DNA from: an uncultured cyanobacterium
GTDB lineage: Bacteria > Cyanobacteriota > Cyanobacteriia > PCC-6307 > Cyanobiaceae
Direction of reading: 5' to 3'
Assembly (NCBI GenBank): GCA_903823115.1
Contig: CAIJRN010000029.1
Location: forward strand, 62,001-126,000
DNA length: 64,000 nucleotides
Position 1 is the stretch's first letter. Each line of letters starts with the position of its first letter. Shown here one piece after another: positions 34,126-43,038 of the stretch. Under the pieces are notes generated by a model, which saw only the letters and a list, made by a program, of their open reading frames with translations, made no database searches and had not been told where the DNA came from. Position numbers and translations under genes: made by a program.

Positions 34126-36135
34126 ATGACAAGTCAGAACGGTCAAGGTCAGACAGCTCAGACGAAACAGCCTTGCCTGAGGGTGATTCCCCTCGGCGGC
34201 CTGCACGAGATTGGCAAGAACACCTGTGTTTTTGAATACGGCGACGACCTGATGTTGGTCGATGCCGGCCTCGCCTTCCCCAGCGATGGCATGCATGGCG
34301 TCAACGTGGTCATGCCCGACACCAGCTATCTGCGCGAGAACCAGAAGCGCATTCGCGGCATGGTCGTCACCCACGGCCATGAAGACCACATCGGTGGCAT
34401 CCCCCACCACCTCAAGAATTTCAATATTCCGATCATCTACGGCCCACGGCTGGCGATGTCGATGCTGCAGGGCAAGATGGAGGAGGCCGGTGTCACGGAT
34501 CGCACCACCATCCAGACCGTCGGCCCCAGGGATGTGGTGCATGTGGGTCAGCACTTCAAGGTGGAGTTCATTCGCAACACCCACTCGATGGCCGACAGCT
34601 TCTCGCTGGCGATCACCACGCCGGCGGGGGTGATCGTGTTCACCGGTGACTTCAAGTTCGACCACACTCCCGTGGATGGCGAAACCTTCGACATCCAGCG
34701 CATGGCCCACTACGGCGAGCAGGGTGTGCTGTGTCTGTTCAGCGATTCCACCAACGCTGAGCTGCCCGGTTTTGCTCCGCCGGAGCGCTCCGTGTTCCCC
34801 AACCTGGATCGCCACATCTCCCAGGCCGAAGGCCGGGTGATCATCACCACCTTCGCCAGCTCGATTCATCGCGTCTCGATGATTCTGGAACTGGCCATGA
34901 AGAACGGCCGCAAGGTGGGCCTGCTGGGGCGCTCCATGCTCAACGTGATCGCCAAGGCGCGCGAATTGGGCTACATGCGCTGCCCCGATGACCTGTTTGT
35001 GCCGATCAAGCAGATCCGGGATCTGCCCGATCGCGAAACCCTGTTGCTGATGACCGGTAGTCAGGGCGAGCCTCTGGCGGCGCTGAGCCGCATCTCCCGC
35101 GCTGAGCATCCCCAGGTGCAGGTGAAGTCCACCGACACGATCATCTTTTCCGCCAGCCCGATTCCCGGCAACACGATCTCAGTGGTCAACACCATTGACC
35201 GGCTGATGATGATGGGCGCCAAGGTCGTCTATGGCAAGGGCGAAGGGATCCATGTGTCCGGCCATGGTTTCCAGGAAGACCACAAGCTGATGCTGGCTTT
35301 GGTGCGACCCAAATTCTTTGTGCCCGTGCATGGCGAACACCGCATGCTCGTGGCCCACGCCAAGACCTCCCACTCGATGGGGATTCCCGTCGATCACACC
35401 CTGATCATCGACAACGGTGATGTGGTGGAACTCACCCCCGATTCGATTCGCAGGGGCGAGCCGGTCAAGGCGGGCATTGAATTGCTCGACGCTTCTCGTA
35501 ATGGCATCGTCGACGCCCGGGTGCTCAAAGAGCGTCAGCAGCTGGCGGAAGATGGTGTGATCACGCTGCTGGCTGTGATCACCACCGACGGTGTGATGGC
35601 GGCGCCGCCCCGGGTGAATCTGCGTGGCGTTGTGACCAGCGCCGATCCCCGCAAGCTCTCGATCTGGGCTGAACGGGAAATCAGCTGGGTGCTCGAAAAC
35701 CGCTGGAGCCAGCTGTCGCGCAACACCGGTGGCAAGGCCCCCGAAGTCGACTGGGTGGGGGTGCAGCGCGAGGTGGAGGTCGGCCTGCAGCGTCGCCTGC
35801 GCCGCGAGCTGCAGGTGGATCCCCTGATCATCTGTCTGGTGCAGCCGGCTCCCGCCGGCACACCGGCCTACAAGGGCCGGGCTGACAGCGAGCCCGACAC
35901 CAGGCCTGCCCCCCGCGGTCGCCGCGATGGCGGCGCTCGTGAGGGCGGTTCCCGCGAGGTTGTGCGCCAGGTCCGCAGCGAGCAGTCAGCCCCCCGCCAG
36001 CTCGTGACGGCGGCGGCCGCCACCCCAGCCCCCGTGGCGGCTCCAGGGCCGGCGGCGGCGGTGAAGGTCGCGGCTGAAGAGCCCGAGCTCAGCGGCCGCA
36101 TCCGTCGCCGTCGCTCAGCCGCCGTCGCCGGCTGA
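34126..36135 (+). CDS. rnj: Ribonuclease J
   Basis: 669 residues. The metallo-beta-lactamase motif HGHEDHIGG (His83, His85, Asp87, His88) opens the active site. GDFKFDHTP and the beta-CASP motifs (FASSIHRVSMI, GSQGEP, SASPIPGN, SGHGFQEDHKLML) follow, then HGEHRMLVAHA. The last 100 residues are an Arg/Ala/Pro-rich extension ending in IRRRRSAAVAG, as in cyanobacterial and plant enzymes. RNase J is a 5'-to-3' exonuclease and endonuclease in mRNA and rRNA processing. The 3' end overlaps the convergent gene at 36115 by 21 bases. Confidence 0.96.
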   Translation: MTSQNGQGQTAQTKQPCLRVIPLGGLHEIGKNTCVFEYGDDLMLVDAGLAFPSDGMHGVNVVMPDTSYLRENQKRIRGMVVTHGHEDHIGGIPHHLKNFNIPIIYGPRLAMSMLQGKMEEAGVTDRTTIQTVGPRDVVHVGQHFKVEFIRNTHSMADSFSLAITTPAGVIVFTGDFKFDHTPVDGETFDIQRMAHYGEQGVLCLFSDSTNAELPGFAPPERSVFPNLDRHISQAEGRVIITTFASSIHRVSMILELAMKNGRKVGLLGRSMLNVIAKARELGYMRCPDDLFVPIKQIRDLPDRETLLLMTGSQGEPLAALSRISRAEHPQVQVKSTDTIIFSASPIPGNTISVVNTIDRLMMMGAKVVYGKGEGIHVSGHGFQEDHKLMLALVRPKFFVPVHGEHRMLVAHAKTSHSMGIPVDHTLIIDNGDVVELTPDSIRRGEPVKAGIELLDASRNGIVDARVLKERQQLAEDGVITLLAVITTDGVMAAPPRVNLRGVVTSADPRKLSIWAEREISWVLENRWSQLSRNTGGKAPEVDWVGVQREVEVGLQRRLRRELQVDPLIICLVQPAPAGTPAYKGRADSEPDTRPAPRGRRDGGAREGGSREVVRQVRSEQSAPRQLVTAAAATPAPVAAPGPAAAVKVAAEEPELSGRIRRRRSAAVAG

Positions 36136-37533
36136 ATCGGCGCTCACCAACACGCGCAGCAGCCCCAGCAGCAGTTCAGGGTCCTCCTCCTCCACCGGGG
36201 CAGGAGGATTGCGGAACAGCTCGCAGAGCACGTCCGCATCCGCCGTGAAGTCGGGGGTTTCCTTGGTCAGGGAGAGCAGGCTCTGGGGTTCACCTGGAGC
36301 GATGTTCTGCTCATGGCCAGGGGCGGGCTCCGGTCCCGGCTCTGGCTTGAGCGTCTGCTTCTCCTGCCCGGTCAGATTCGCTGGCGTTCTGGCTGCGGCC
36401 GCCGGGCTCGCTGCCGCCCCCAGGATTGCGGCACTGGCAATTGCTGCAGCTGCCGAGAGGCTGGTGCCGGGCAGCTCCACGATTTCGGCGGCCGTCACGG
36501 CGATGGGCGGTTCCGGCTCCATCACCGTCAGCTCCAGTTCTTCGGCCAGAAGCGGATCAGCCTGGTGGACCTCAAACAGTTCCGGTTCCTCCACCACCTC
36601 CGGGATCAGGGTGACGTCCAACGCGGTTGGCTGCGCCAACGGGGCACTGGGCTGCGCCAACGGGGCGAGGGCCTCGCCGGCTGTGGCCACTGGCTGGGGC
36701 GGCAGGGGCTCCCCCGCCTCCTGCTGCGCCTGTGCTTCTGGTGACGGAGTCGGCTCCGGGGTTGCCGGCTGGGTGGCCGCCGTGGCCCAGGGGGTGGGCG
36801 CCGACGCCGATGCTGCGGCGGCAGCGGTTGTGCTGGCCATGGCGCCGGTCACCATCCAGGGCATCGCCAAGGAGCCGGTGGTGTCCGAAGACGGGGCTGC
36901 TGGAGTTGCGGCTGCCGAACTGGCGACTGGCTGATTGTTCGTGGCTGGATTGACACTCGCTGCAGCCAAGCTGGCCGCAGGCGCAGGGCTCTGTGCTGGC
37001 AGCGCTGTCTCGGCGCCCAGCGCTGCGGCCCGATCGGTATCGGCTGTGCCCTTCAGCTCCTGGGACAACAGTTCCGGCCGGCACAACTCGCTGGCGTTGG
37101 CTTGGAGCGAAGCTGGGGCCTGGCTCTGGGCTGGAGTCGGTGCCGCCGTGGGGGCTTCGGCTGCAGCGACCGGTGACGCCTCTGCTGCCTTGCCGGCCTC
37201 GATCACCGCCGGGCTCTCCTGCTGCGACAGCGAGCATTGCTGCAGGCCCTGCTCGGCGATCTGGCGCAGGGCCAGCTCGGCTTTGCTGTGGAGCACATCG
37301 CTGTAGAGGTCTTCGGCGATGTCCCGTTCGTTGAAGCCATAGAGATGGGCGTGGGCCATCAGCAGTTGCACCCGTTCCTTCAACCCCTCGGGCATCGGCC
37401 CACTGGCTCGGGGGATCTCCCGCAGCAGGCTCTGGCCCTGGTCGATCACCTCGCCCCACTGATCAGCGCAGTAGGCCTGCTCGATGGCGGCATAGCGCTC
37501 GGTGGAATTGCTGTGATCAGCAGACTCAGCCAT
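36115..37533 (-). CDS. Large Ala/Pro-rich protein with conserved-looking ends, function unknown
   Basis: 472 residues from the ATG at 37531-37533. The first 100 residues look folded and helical (YAAIEQAYCADQWGEVIDQG, LKERVQLLMAHAHLYGF, DIAEDLYSDVLHSKAEL), reminiscent of TPR-like pairs. A middle of about 270 residues is dominated by Ala, Pro, Ser, Thr and Gln, with Glu-rich patches. The last 45 residues are again ordered (FTADADVLCELFRNPPAPVEEEDPE, then LLLGLLRVLV). It overlaps tilS upstream by eight bases (shared ATGGCTGA), so it is translated from the tilS transcript. The disordered middle could be a spacer between two binding ends. No function recognised. Confidence 0.75.
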   Translation of the reverse strand: MAESADHSNSTERYAAIEQAYCADQWGEVIDQGQSLLREIPRASGPMPEGLKERVQLLMAHAHLYGFNERDIAEDLYSDVLHSKAELALRQIAEQGLQQCSLSQQESPAVIEAGKAAEASPVAAAEAPTAAPTPAQSQAPASLQANASELCRPELLSQELKGTADTDRAAALGAETALPAQSPAPAASLAAASVNPATNNQPVASSAAATPAAPSSDTTGSLAMPWMVTGAMASTTAAAAASASAPTPWATAATQPATPEPTPSPEAQAQQEAGEPLPPQPVATAGEALAPLAQPSAPLAQPTALDVTLIPEVVEEPELFEVHQADPLLAEELELTVMEPEPPIAVTAAEIVELPGTSLSAAAAIASAAILGAAASPAAAARTPANLTGQEKQTLKPEPGPEPAPGHEQNIAPGEPQSLLSLTKETPDFTADADVLCELFRNPPAPVEEEDPELLLGLLRVLVSADSAGDGG

Positions 37534-38656
37534 GGCCCTCAACGGCTCGGATCAGCTTCAGTGTGGTCCGCTCCCAGACGAGTTGCCAGCGATCCGCCAG
37601 GTTGAGCAGGCCAGGGCCCCGCTCGGGGGCCAGCCGTGCGAGCAGGATGTCCAGGGGCTGACTCTCGAGGCTGCGGCCGGTGTGCCGCGCCAGCCAGTGC
37701 TGCAGAAGCCGTCCTTGTCCGGCCGATGACAGCGCCAGCAGGCCTGGGCGCAGCAGAGTCAACCCGATCGGATCGCTGCCGTCGCTGAGGGCGGCCAGGG
37801 CGAGATCCAGCAACTCCGTCTGCTGTTCCAGTTCCGCCGCCAACCGTTCGGCCTGGGCGCTGATGCGCAGGCTGGCTCCTGGATGCAGGTCTTCCAGCAC
37901 CGGCAACACCGCCGCGCGCACCCGGTTGCGGCTGAGCCGCTCGTCGTGATTACCGGGATCCAGCCAGATCGGCAGCCCCTGTTGCTGGCAGATTCGCGCC
38001 GTATCGGCCCGGGAAAAGAGCAACAGCGGCCGCACCAGCAGCAAGTTGTCTTCGCTTTGTGGCTGGTCTGCCTGCCGCTGGCCGGGGGGGCAGGACAGCG
38101 GCCGGCTGGCCCTGAGGCTGGCGAGGCCGCGCCGATGGCTGCCGCGAGCCAGATTCAGCAGCACGGTTTCGGCCCGGTCGCTGGCGGTGTGGGCGGTGAG
38201 CACACGTCGGCAGCCTTGCCGCAGCGCCTCGCGCGCCAGGCAGTCGTAGCGCCACTGGCGGCCGATCGCCTCGCGATTGCCACGGCCTTTGCCGCCTGCT
38301 TCGTTGTCGCCAGTGCCTGGGTCACCCCCGTCGCTGGCCTGGGCGCGCTCGCCGTGCAGGACCAGACCCTGACTCAGAGCCCAGGTTGCCAGCTCCTGAG
38401 CCTGGCGGCTGCCCTCGGCCCGCCAGCCGTGGTCGCCGTGCCACAGCCTCAGCGTCCAGTCATGCAGAGGTTGCAGGTCCCGCAGCAGGCCCAGCATCGC
38501 CATCGAGTCCTGGCCGCCCGAGATGGCCAGCAGCAGCGAAGCGCCCTGGGGCAGCAGCTGGGGATGGCGCCGCAGATGGCGATGCAGCCGGTGATGCTCG
38601 GCGCTCCAGCGGGCGGGCTGCCTGCTGGCTTCGGATGGGAGAATCGGCTCAGCCAT
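37526..38656 (-). CDS. tilS: tRNA(Ile)-lysidine synthase
   Basis: 376 residues. The PP-loop ATPase motif SGGQDS is at about 46-51, with LWHGDHGWR and the HTASDRAETVLLNLARGSHRRGLASL region that carries the catalytic residues. LVRPLLLFSR and the NHDERLSRNRVRAAVLPVLE segment complete the N-terminal domain. The C-terminal domain is short, as in cyanobacterial enzymes. TilS converts cytidine 34 of the CAU anticodon to lysidine so that tRNA-Ile reads AUA. Only 14 bases separate its start from the divergent ycf23-like gene. Confidence 0.95.
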   Translation of the reverse strand: MAEPILPSEASRQPARWSAEHHRLHRHLRRHPQLLPQGASLLLAISGGQDSMAMLGLLRDLQPLHDWTLRLWHGDHGWRAEGSRQAQELATWALSQGLVLHGERAQASDGGDPGTGDNEAGGKGRGNREAIGRQWRYDCLAREALRQGCRRVLTAHTASDRAETVLLNLARGSHRRGLASLRASRPLSCPPGQRQADQPQSEDNLLLVRPLLLFSRADTARICQQQGLPIWLDPGNHDERLSRNRVRAAVLPVLEDLHPGASLRISAQAERLAAELEQQTELLDLALAALSDGSDPIGLTLLRPGLLALSSAGQGRLLQHWLARHTGRSLESQPLDILLARLAPERGPGLLNLADRWQLVWERTTLKLIRAVEGHG

Positions 38657-38670
38657 TCCGCTCGCCGTCG

Positions 38671-39453
38671 ATGACGCGTCTTTCCAGCCTGCCCTCCCCC
38701 CTGGCCCGCGCCATCGAGGAACGCCGCCTGCTCAAGGTCATCGCTGGCCTGACCAATCATGACGGCCCTTCCGTGCTGGCCATCGCCCGCGCCGCCGCCG
38801 CCGGTGGCGCTGATCTGGTCGACATCGCCTGTGATGCTGATCTGGTGCGTCAGGTGGCCAAGGCGGCTCCCGGTCTGCCGATCTGCGTGTCAGCCGTCGA
38901 TCCCGAGCTGTTCCCTGCCGCCGTCGCCGCCGGCGCCCAGCTGGTGGAGATCGGCAACTTCGATGCCTTCTACGCCCAGGGCCGCATCTTCGAGGCCGCC
39001 GAGGTGCTGGAGCTGACCCGCCGCACCCGGGAGCTGTTGCCGCAGGTGGTGCTGTCGGTGACCGTGCCCCACGTGTTGCCGCTCGATCAGCAGGAACAGC
39101 TGGCGCTGGATCTGGTGGCGGCTGGCGCCGATCTGATCCAGACCGAGGGCGGCACCAGTGCCCGCCCCTTCAGTGCCGGGGTGCTCGGCCTGATCGAGAA
39201 GGCCGCCCCCACCCTGGCCGCGGCCCATGCCATCAGCCGCGCCCTCGCCGCCGCCGAGCTGGATTGCCCGGTGATGTGTGCTTCCGGCCTCTCCAGCGCC
39301 ACCGTGCCCCTGGCCCTGGCAGCCGGCGCTGCCGGTGTCGGCGTCGGCTCGGCTGTGAACCGGCTCAGCGATGAGCTGGCGATGGTGGCCGTGGTGCGTG
39401 GGCTGCGGGAGGCGATCACCCCGGTGCCCGTCGCCGTCGCTGGCCTCGTCTGA
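38671..39453 (+). CDS. ycf23: Ycf23-like protein (DUF561)
   Basis: 260 residues from the ATG at 38671. It reads as a TIM-barrel-like protein: KVIAGLTNHDGPSVLAIARAA, GGADLVDIACDADLV, ICVSAVDPELFPAAVAAGA, VEIGNFDAFYAQG, DLIQTEGGTSARP and GVGVGSAVNRL. This order matches the DUF561/Ycf23 family of cyanobacteria and red-algal plastids. A glycine-rich phosphate-binding loop near the end suggests a phosphorylated substrate. Biochemical function is unknown. The upstream frame is open, but it runs antisense through tilS and is not coding. Confidence 0.86.
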   Translation: MTRLSSLPSPLARAIEERRLLKVIAGLTNHDGPSVLAIARAAAAGGADLVDIACDADLVRQVAKAAPGLPICVSAVDPELFPAAVAAGAQLVEIGNFDAFYAQGRIFEAAEVLELTRRTRELLPQVVLSVTVPHVLPLDQQEQLALDLVAAGADLIQTEGGTSARPFSAGVLGLIEKAAPTLAAAHAISRALAAAELDCPVMCASGLSSATVPLALAAGAAGVGVGSAVNRLSDELAMVAVVRGLREAITPVPVAVAGLV

Positions 39454-39776
39454 GGCGGGCAGGAGCCCCTGCTCAGGCAGGCCAGCTGTTTGAGCCCTTG
39501 CGCTCCCTGCGATCCAGGGTTGCGTCGGGGCTTGATCCGGCCGTTGGCTCCACGCCGAAACGGGGCGGTATCAAGCGATGGCGGCGCCTTGGTTGTGATT
39601 GTTCATCAACTTCTGGGTCGTTGCCCTGGAACTCTGTTGCGCTAAGGCCGACCCGGGCCTTCCCTCAGGGCTGTGGGTCGCGTGGTGCAGCTGGCTACTC
39701 CCAGAATTGCGACATGGCGTTGTGCGTTGGGCGTGCCTTGCCTAGTTTGCGGAACTGAATCCTCAAGTCCAAATCC
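39454..39776. other. Intergenic stretch between ycf23 and the small membrane protein
   Basis: About 320 bases without a supportable gene. AATTCTGCGAC-like AT-richer patches near 39700-39770 probably belong to the promoter and leader of the membrane protein. No terminator with a T-tail is visible after ycf23. Confidence 0.4.
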
Positions 39777-40205
39777 ATGGGTGCGCTTATCTGGTTGGTG
39801 CAATGGCCGATCCGGGCTCTGATCCTGCTGCTGGTTGCCAGGTTGCCCCTGGGGGTGGAGATGGCCAGCTTCCCGATCGCCCTGTTGTCGGCGGTCGTGA
39901 TCGGCCTGCTGGGCACGCTGCTGGTCTGGCCGCTGAAGTTCCTGCTGGCGCCGATCTGGGCGATCACGTCCATCGGTGGCCTGATCGGGCCGATCTCCTT
40001 CCTGTTCAACTGGCTGATCACGATCATCCTGTTCGGCCTGGCGGCCTGGCTGATCCAGGGCTTCCGGCTCAGGAACGGACTGGTGAGCGCCGCCCTGGGT
40101 GCCCTGGTGTACAGCGTGCTGAGCTATTTCATCTTCAAGCTGCTGGGCCTGGAAGTGCCCCTCACCCGGGCGATGGCCCAGCTGCTCTCCGGCTCGGTCG
40201 CCTGA
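39777..40205 (+). CDS. Small four-helix membrane protein (phage-holin-family, PF04020-like)
   Basis: 142 residues, almost entirely hydrophobic. Four membrane segments can be read: LIWLVQWPIRALILLLVA, SFPIALLSAVVIGLLGTLLVWPLKFLL, ISFLFNWLITIILFGLAAWLI and LVSAALGALVYSVLSYFIF. The pattern with GxxGPxSF and AWLIQGF between helices is that of the bacterial family labelled phage holin family IV or PF04020. Despite the name, such proteins are common chromosomal genes in cyanobacteria, and nothing viral lies nearby. A good terminator follows at 40243-40285. Function unknown. Confidence 0.82.
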   Translation: MGALIWLVQWPIRALILLLVARLPLGVEMASFPIALLSAVVIGLLGTLLVWPLKFLLAPIWAITSIGGLIGPISFLFNWLITIILFGLAAWLIQGFRLRNGLVSAALGALVYSVLSYFIFKLLGLEVPLTRAMAQLLSGSVA

Positions 40206-40242
40206 TCGGCTGATCGCCTCGCAGCGCCAATCAGCGCCCCAG

Positions 40243-40285
40243 CCCCCCTGTCGGCCCTGCATCGTGGCTGCCAGGGGGGTTTCTT
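40243..40285 (+). terminator. Intrinsic terminator after the small membrane protein
   Basis: CCCCCCTG at 40243-40250 pairs with CAGGGGGG at 40272-40279, with an inner GCC/GGC pairing, followed by TTTCTT. It lies about 40 bases after the stop codon and separates this gene from uvrB. Confidence 0.75.
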
Positions 40286-40409
40286 CGGATCGGCCTGGCC
40301 GGTGGTCGCTGCCGGCCTGCTGGTTCGAGCTATCCAGGGGCAGAAGCAACTCTGGTCTGGCGGTTCTCCTCCGCCTCGCAATCCAGGCCCGCGGCCCCAG
40401 AATGGGCTG

Positions 40410-42413
40410 ATGCTTTTTCAGCTCCACGCCCCCTACGAACCCAAGGGAGATCAGCCCACCGCCATCGAGACCCTGGTGGCAGGGGTCGATGCAGGCGATC
40501 CCTATCAGACCTTGCTCGGTGCCACCGGTACCGGTAAGACCTTCTCGATTGCCAATGTGATCGCTCGCACCGGTCGGCCGACCCTGGTGCTGGCCCATAA
40601 CAAGACCCTGGCGGCCCAGCTCTGCAATGAGCTGCGTGAGTTTTTCCCGAATAACGCGGTTGAATATTTCATCTCCTATTACGACTATTATCAGCCCGAG
40701 GCCTATGTGCCGGTCTCGGACACCTACATCGCCAAGACGGCTTCGATCAATGAGGAGATCGACATGCTGCGGCACTCTGCCACCCGCTCTCTGTTTGAGC
40801 GACGCGATGTGATCGTGGTCGCTTCGATCAGCTGCATCTATGGCCTCGGTATTCCCTCGGAATATCTCAAGGCGGCGGTCAAGTTTCAGGTGGGCGAAAG
40901 CCTTGACCTGCGCGGTTCCCTGCGGGAGCTGGTCAATAACCAGTATTCCCGCAATGATGTCGAGATCTCCCGGGGCCGTTTCAGGGTGCGGGGGGATGTG
41001 CTCGAAATCGGTCCAGCCTATGAGGATCGGCTGGTGCGCATTGAGTTGTTCGGCGATGAGGTGGAGGCGATCCGCTATGTCGATCCCACCACGGGTGAGA
41101 TTCTGCAGAGCCTCGAAACGATCAATATCTATCCGGCCAAGCACTTCGTGACGCCGAAGGAGCGATTGCAGGGAGCGATCAAGGAGATCCGGGGAGAATT
41201 GCGCGAACGGCTCGATGTGCTCAACCTCCAGGGTCGCTTGCTGGAGGCCCAGCGGTTGGAACAGCGCACCACCTATGACCTGGAGATGCTGGAGCAGGTG
41301 GGTTACTGCAACGGTGTCGAGAACTATGCACGCCATCTGGCCGGGCGCGAGGCGGGAACGCCGCCCGAATGCCTGATCGATTACTTCCCCGATGACTGGC
41401 TGTTGGTGATCGATGAGAGCCATGTCACCTGCTCCCAATTGCAGGCGATGTACAACGGCGACCAGAGCCGCAAGCAGGTGCTGATCGAGCACGGCTTCCG
41501 CCTGCCCAGTGCCGCCGACAACCGGCCGCTCAAGGGGGAGGAGTTCTGGCAGAAGGCGAAGCAGACGATCTTTGTCAGTGCTACCCCCGGATCCTGGGAA
41601 TTGGCCCAGAGCGAGGGACACGTGGCCGAGCAGGTGATCCGCCCCACCGGCGTGCTGGATCCGATCGTGGAGGTGCGGCCCAGCGATGGCCAGGTGGTCG
41701 ATCTGCTCGGTGAGATCCGGCTGCGGGCGGATCGCCATGAGCGGGTGCTGGTGACCACCCTGACCAAGCGCATGGCCGAGGACCTCAGCGATTACCTGGC
41801 CGAGAATGGTGTGAAGGTGCGCTATCTGCACTCCGAGATCCATTCGATTGAGCGCATTGAAATCCTCCAGGATTTACGCAATGGCGAATACGATGTCTTG
41901 GTGGGAGTGAACCTGCTGCGTGAAGGGCTGGATCTACCGGAGGTATCCCTCGTGGCGATTCTCGATGCCGACAAGGAGGGCTTCCTGCGGGCCGAGCGCT
42001 CCCTGATTCAGACGATCGGCCGGGCCGCCCGCCATGTGGATGGCAGGGCTCTGCTCTACGCCGACAACCTCACTGATTCGATGGCCAGGGCCATTTCTGA
42101 AACCGAACGCCGCCGGGCGATTCAGCATGCCCATAACGAGCGACATGGCATCACGCCGTCCCCCGCCGGCAAGCGTGCCGGCAATTCAATCCTCACGTTC
42201 CTGGAGACGTCGCGGCGGCTCAATGATGATCAGCTGGATCAGGCCGTGGAGCAGGCTGAGCACAATGAAGTGTCGCTCGATGCCTTGCCGGAGCTGATCA
42301 GCCAGCTGGAGGACAAGATGAAGAGCGCCGCCAAGAATCTCGAGTTCGAGGAGGCAGCCAACCTGCGCGATCGCATCAAGAATCTGCGCCAGAAGCTGGT
42401 GGGGCGAGCCTGA
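40410..42413 (+). CDS. uvrB: Excinuclease ABC subunit B
   Basis: 667 residues from the ATG at 40410 ([20 protein letters not shown]). Walker A GATGTGKT is at about 38-45, the DNA-clamping beta-hairpin is [12 protein letters not shown], Walker B is VIDESHV, and motifs V/VI are [22 protein letters not shown] and QTIGRAARH. The C-terminal UVR motif ([18 protein letters not shown], then LRDRIKNL) that binds UvrC is intact. UvrB verifies damage and loads UvrC in nucleotide excision repair. The methyltransferase gene follows after 10 bases. Confidence 0.97.
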   Translation: MLFQLHAPYEPKGDQPTAIETLVAGVDAGDPYQTLLGATGTGKTFSIANVIARTGRPTLVLAHNKTLAAQLCNELREFFPNNAVEYFISYYDYYQPEAYVPVSDTYIAKTASINEEIDMLRHSATRSLFERRDVIVVASISCIYGLGIPSEYLKAAVKFQVGESLDLRGSLRELVNNQYSRNDVEISRGRFRVRGDVLEIGPAYEDRLVRIELFGDEVEAIRYVDPTTGEILQSLETINIYPAKHFVTPKERLQGAIKEIRGELRERLDVLNLQGRLLEAQRLEQRTTYDLEMLEQVGYCNGVENYARHLAGREAGTPPECLIDYFPDDWLLVIDESHVTCSQLQAMYNGDQSRKQVLIEHGFRLPSAADNRPLKGEEFWQKAKQTIFVSATPGSWELAQSEGHVAEQVIRPTGVLDPIVEVRPSDGQVVDLLGEIRLRADRHERVLVTTLTKRMAEDLSDYLAENGVKVRYLHSEIHSIERIEILQDLRNGEYDVLVGVNLLREGLDLPEVSLVAILDADKEGFLRAERSLIQTIGRAARHVDGRALLYADNLTDSMARAISETERRRAIQHAHNERHGITPSPAGKRAGNSILTFLETSRRLNDDQLDQAVEQAEHNEVSLDALPELISQLEDKMKSAAKNLEFEEAANLRDRIKNLRQKLVGRA

Positions 42414-42423
42414 GACTGCCGCC

Positions 42424-43038
42424 ATGGAGTTCACCAATACCTGGTTTCAGGGGGTTTGTCCGGCCTGGGAACAGTTGTTGCCCATCTACAAACCGGCGAA
42501 GATTCTGGAAATAGGCAGTTTTGAAGGACAGGCAACCTGTTGGCTCATGCAGTTCTGTTCGCGCTGGCATCCGCTGGAGATTCATTGTGTCGACACCTGG
42601 GAAGGTGGCGTTGAGCATCATGCCGGTGGAGCTTATGAAGTCGACATGGTGGCTGTGGAGCAGCGATTCAGGCGCAATGTCGAAGAGGCCGCCCGATCTT
42701 TGAGCCATGGGGTTGAGCTTCGGCTGCATAAGACGATTTCAGCCGATGCTCTCGTCAACCTTCTCCACCAAGGCTATTCCGACTATTTTGACCTTATCTA
42801 TGTTGATGGCTCCCATCTGGCCGCTGACGTGCTTCAGGATGCCGTTCTAGGCTTTCGTCTGCTGCGCCGCGGTGGTTTGCTCATTTTTGATGACTACCTA
42901 TGGATCGGTGATCCAAATGCCCCCGTTGATCCTTACGCGATTCCCAAGGTGGCCATCGATGCATTCATTAATCTTTATCGTCCAAGATTAAGGCTGCTTC
43001 AGGCTTCAAATCTGCAGGTTTATGTGTTGAAGAACTGA
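42424..43038 (+). CDS. Class I SAM-dependent methyltransferase (Methyltransf_24-like)
   Basis: 204 residues. The SAM-binding loop is ILEIGSFEGQATCWLMQF at about 27-44, followed by HCVDTWEGGVE (acidic end of strand 2). Strand 4 is FDLIYVDGSHLAADVLQDA and strand 5 GGLLIFDDYLW. This order with VDGSH is typical of small O-methyltransferases that act on sugars in surface-glycan loci. Base composition is visibly less GC-rich than uvrB and lysC on either side. It follows uvrB closely but is functionally unrelated. It overlaps the opposing glycosyltransferase-like gene by 19 bases at the 3' ends. Confidence 0.8.
   Translation: MEFTNTWFQGVCPAWEQLLPIYKPAKILEIGSFEGQATCWLMQFCSRWHPLEIHCVDTWEGGVEHHAGGAYEVDMVAVEQRFRRNVEEAARSLSHGVELRLHKTISADALVNLLHQGYSDYFDLIYVDGSHLAADVLQDAVLGFRLLRRGGLLIFDDYLWIGDPNAPVDPYAIPKVAIDAFINLYRPRLRLLQASNLQVYVLKN

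Noticed and set aside
36637-36672. A direct repeat of about 18 bases (two copies of GGCTGCGCCAACGGGGC)
   Set aside because: It lies inside the Ala/Pro-rich protein and encodes a repeated LAQP unit, so it is ordinary low-complexity coding sequence.
39777-40205. A phage-holin-family label suggesting a prophage
   Set aside because: No other phage-like gene, integrase or attachment repeat is nearby, and the neighbours are housekeeping genes. The family name is historical.
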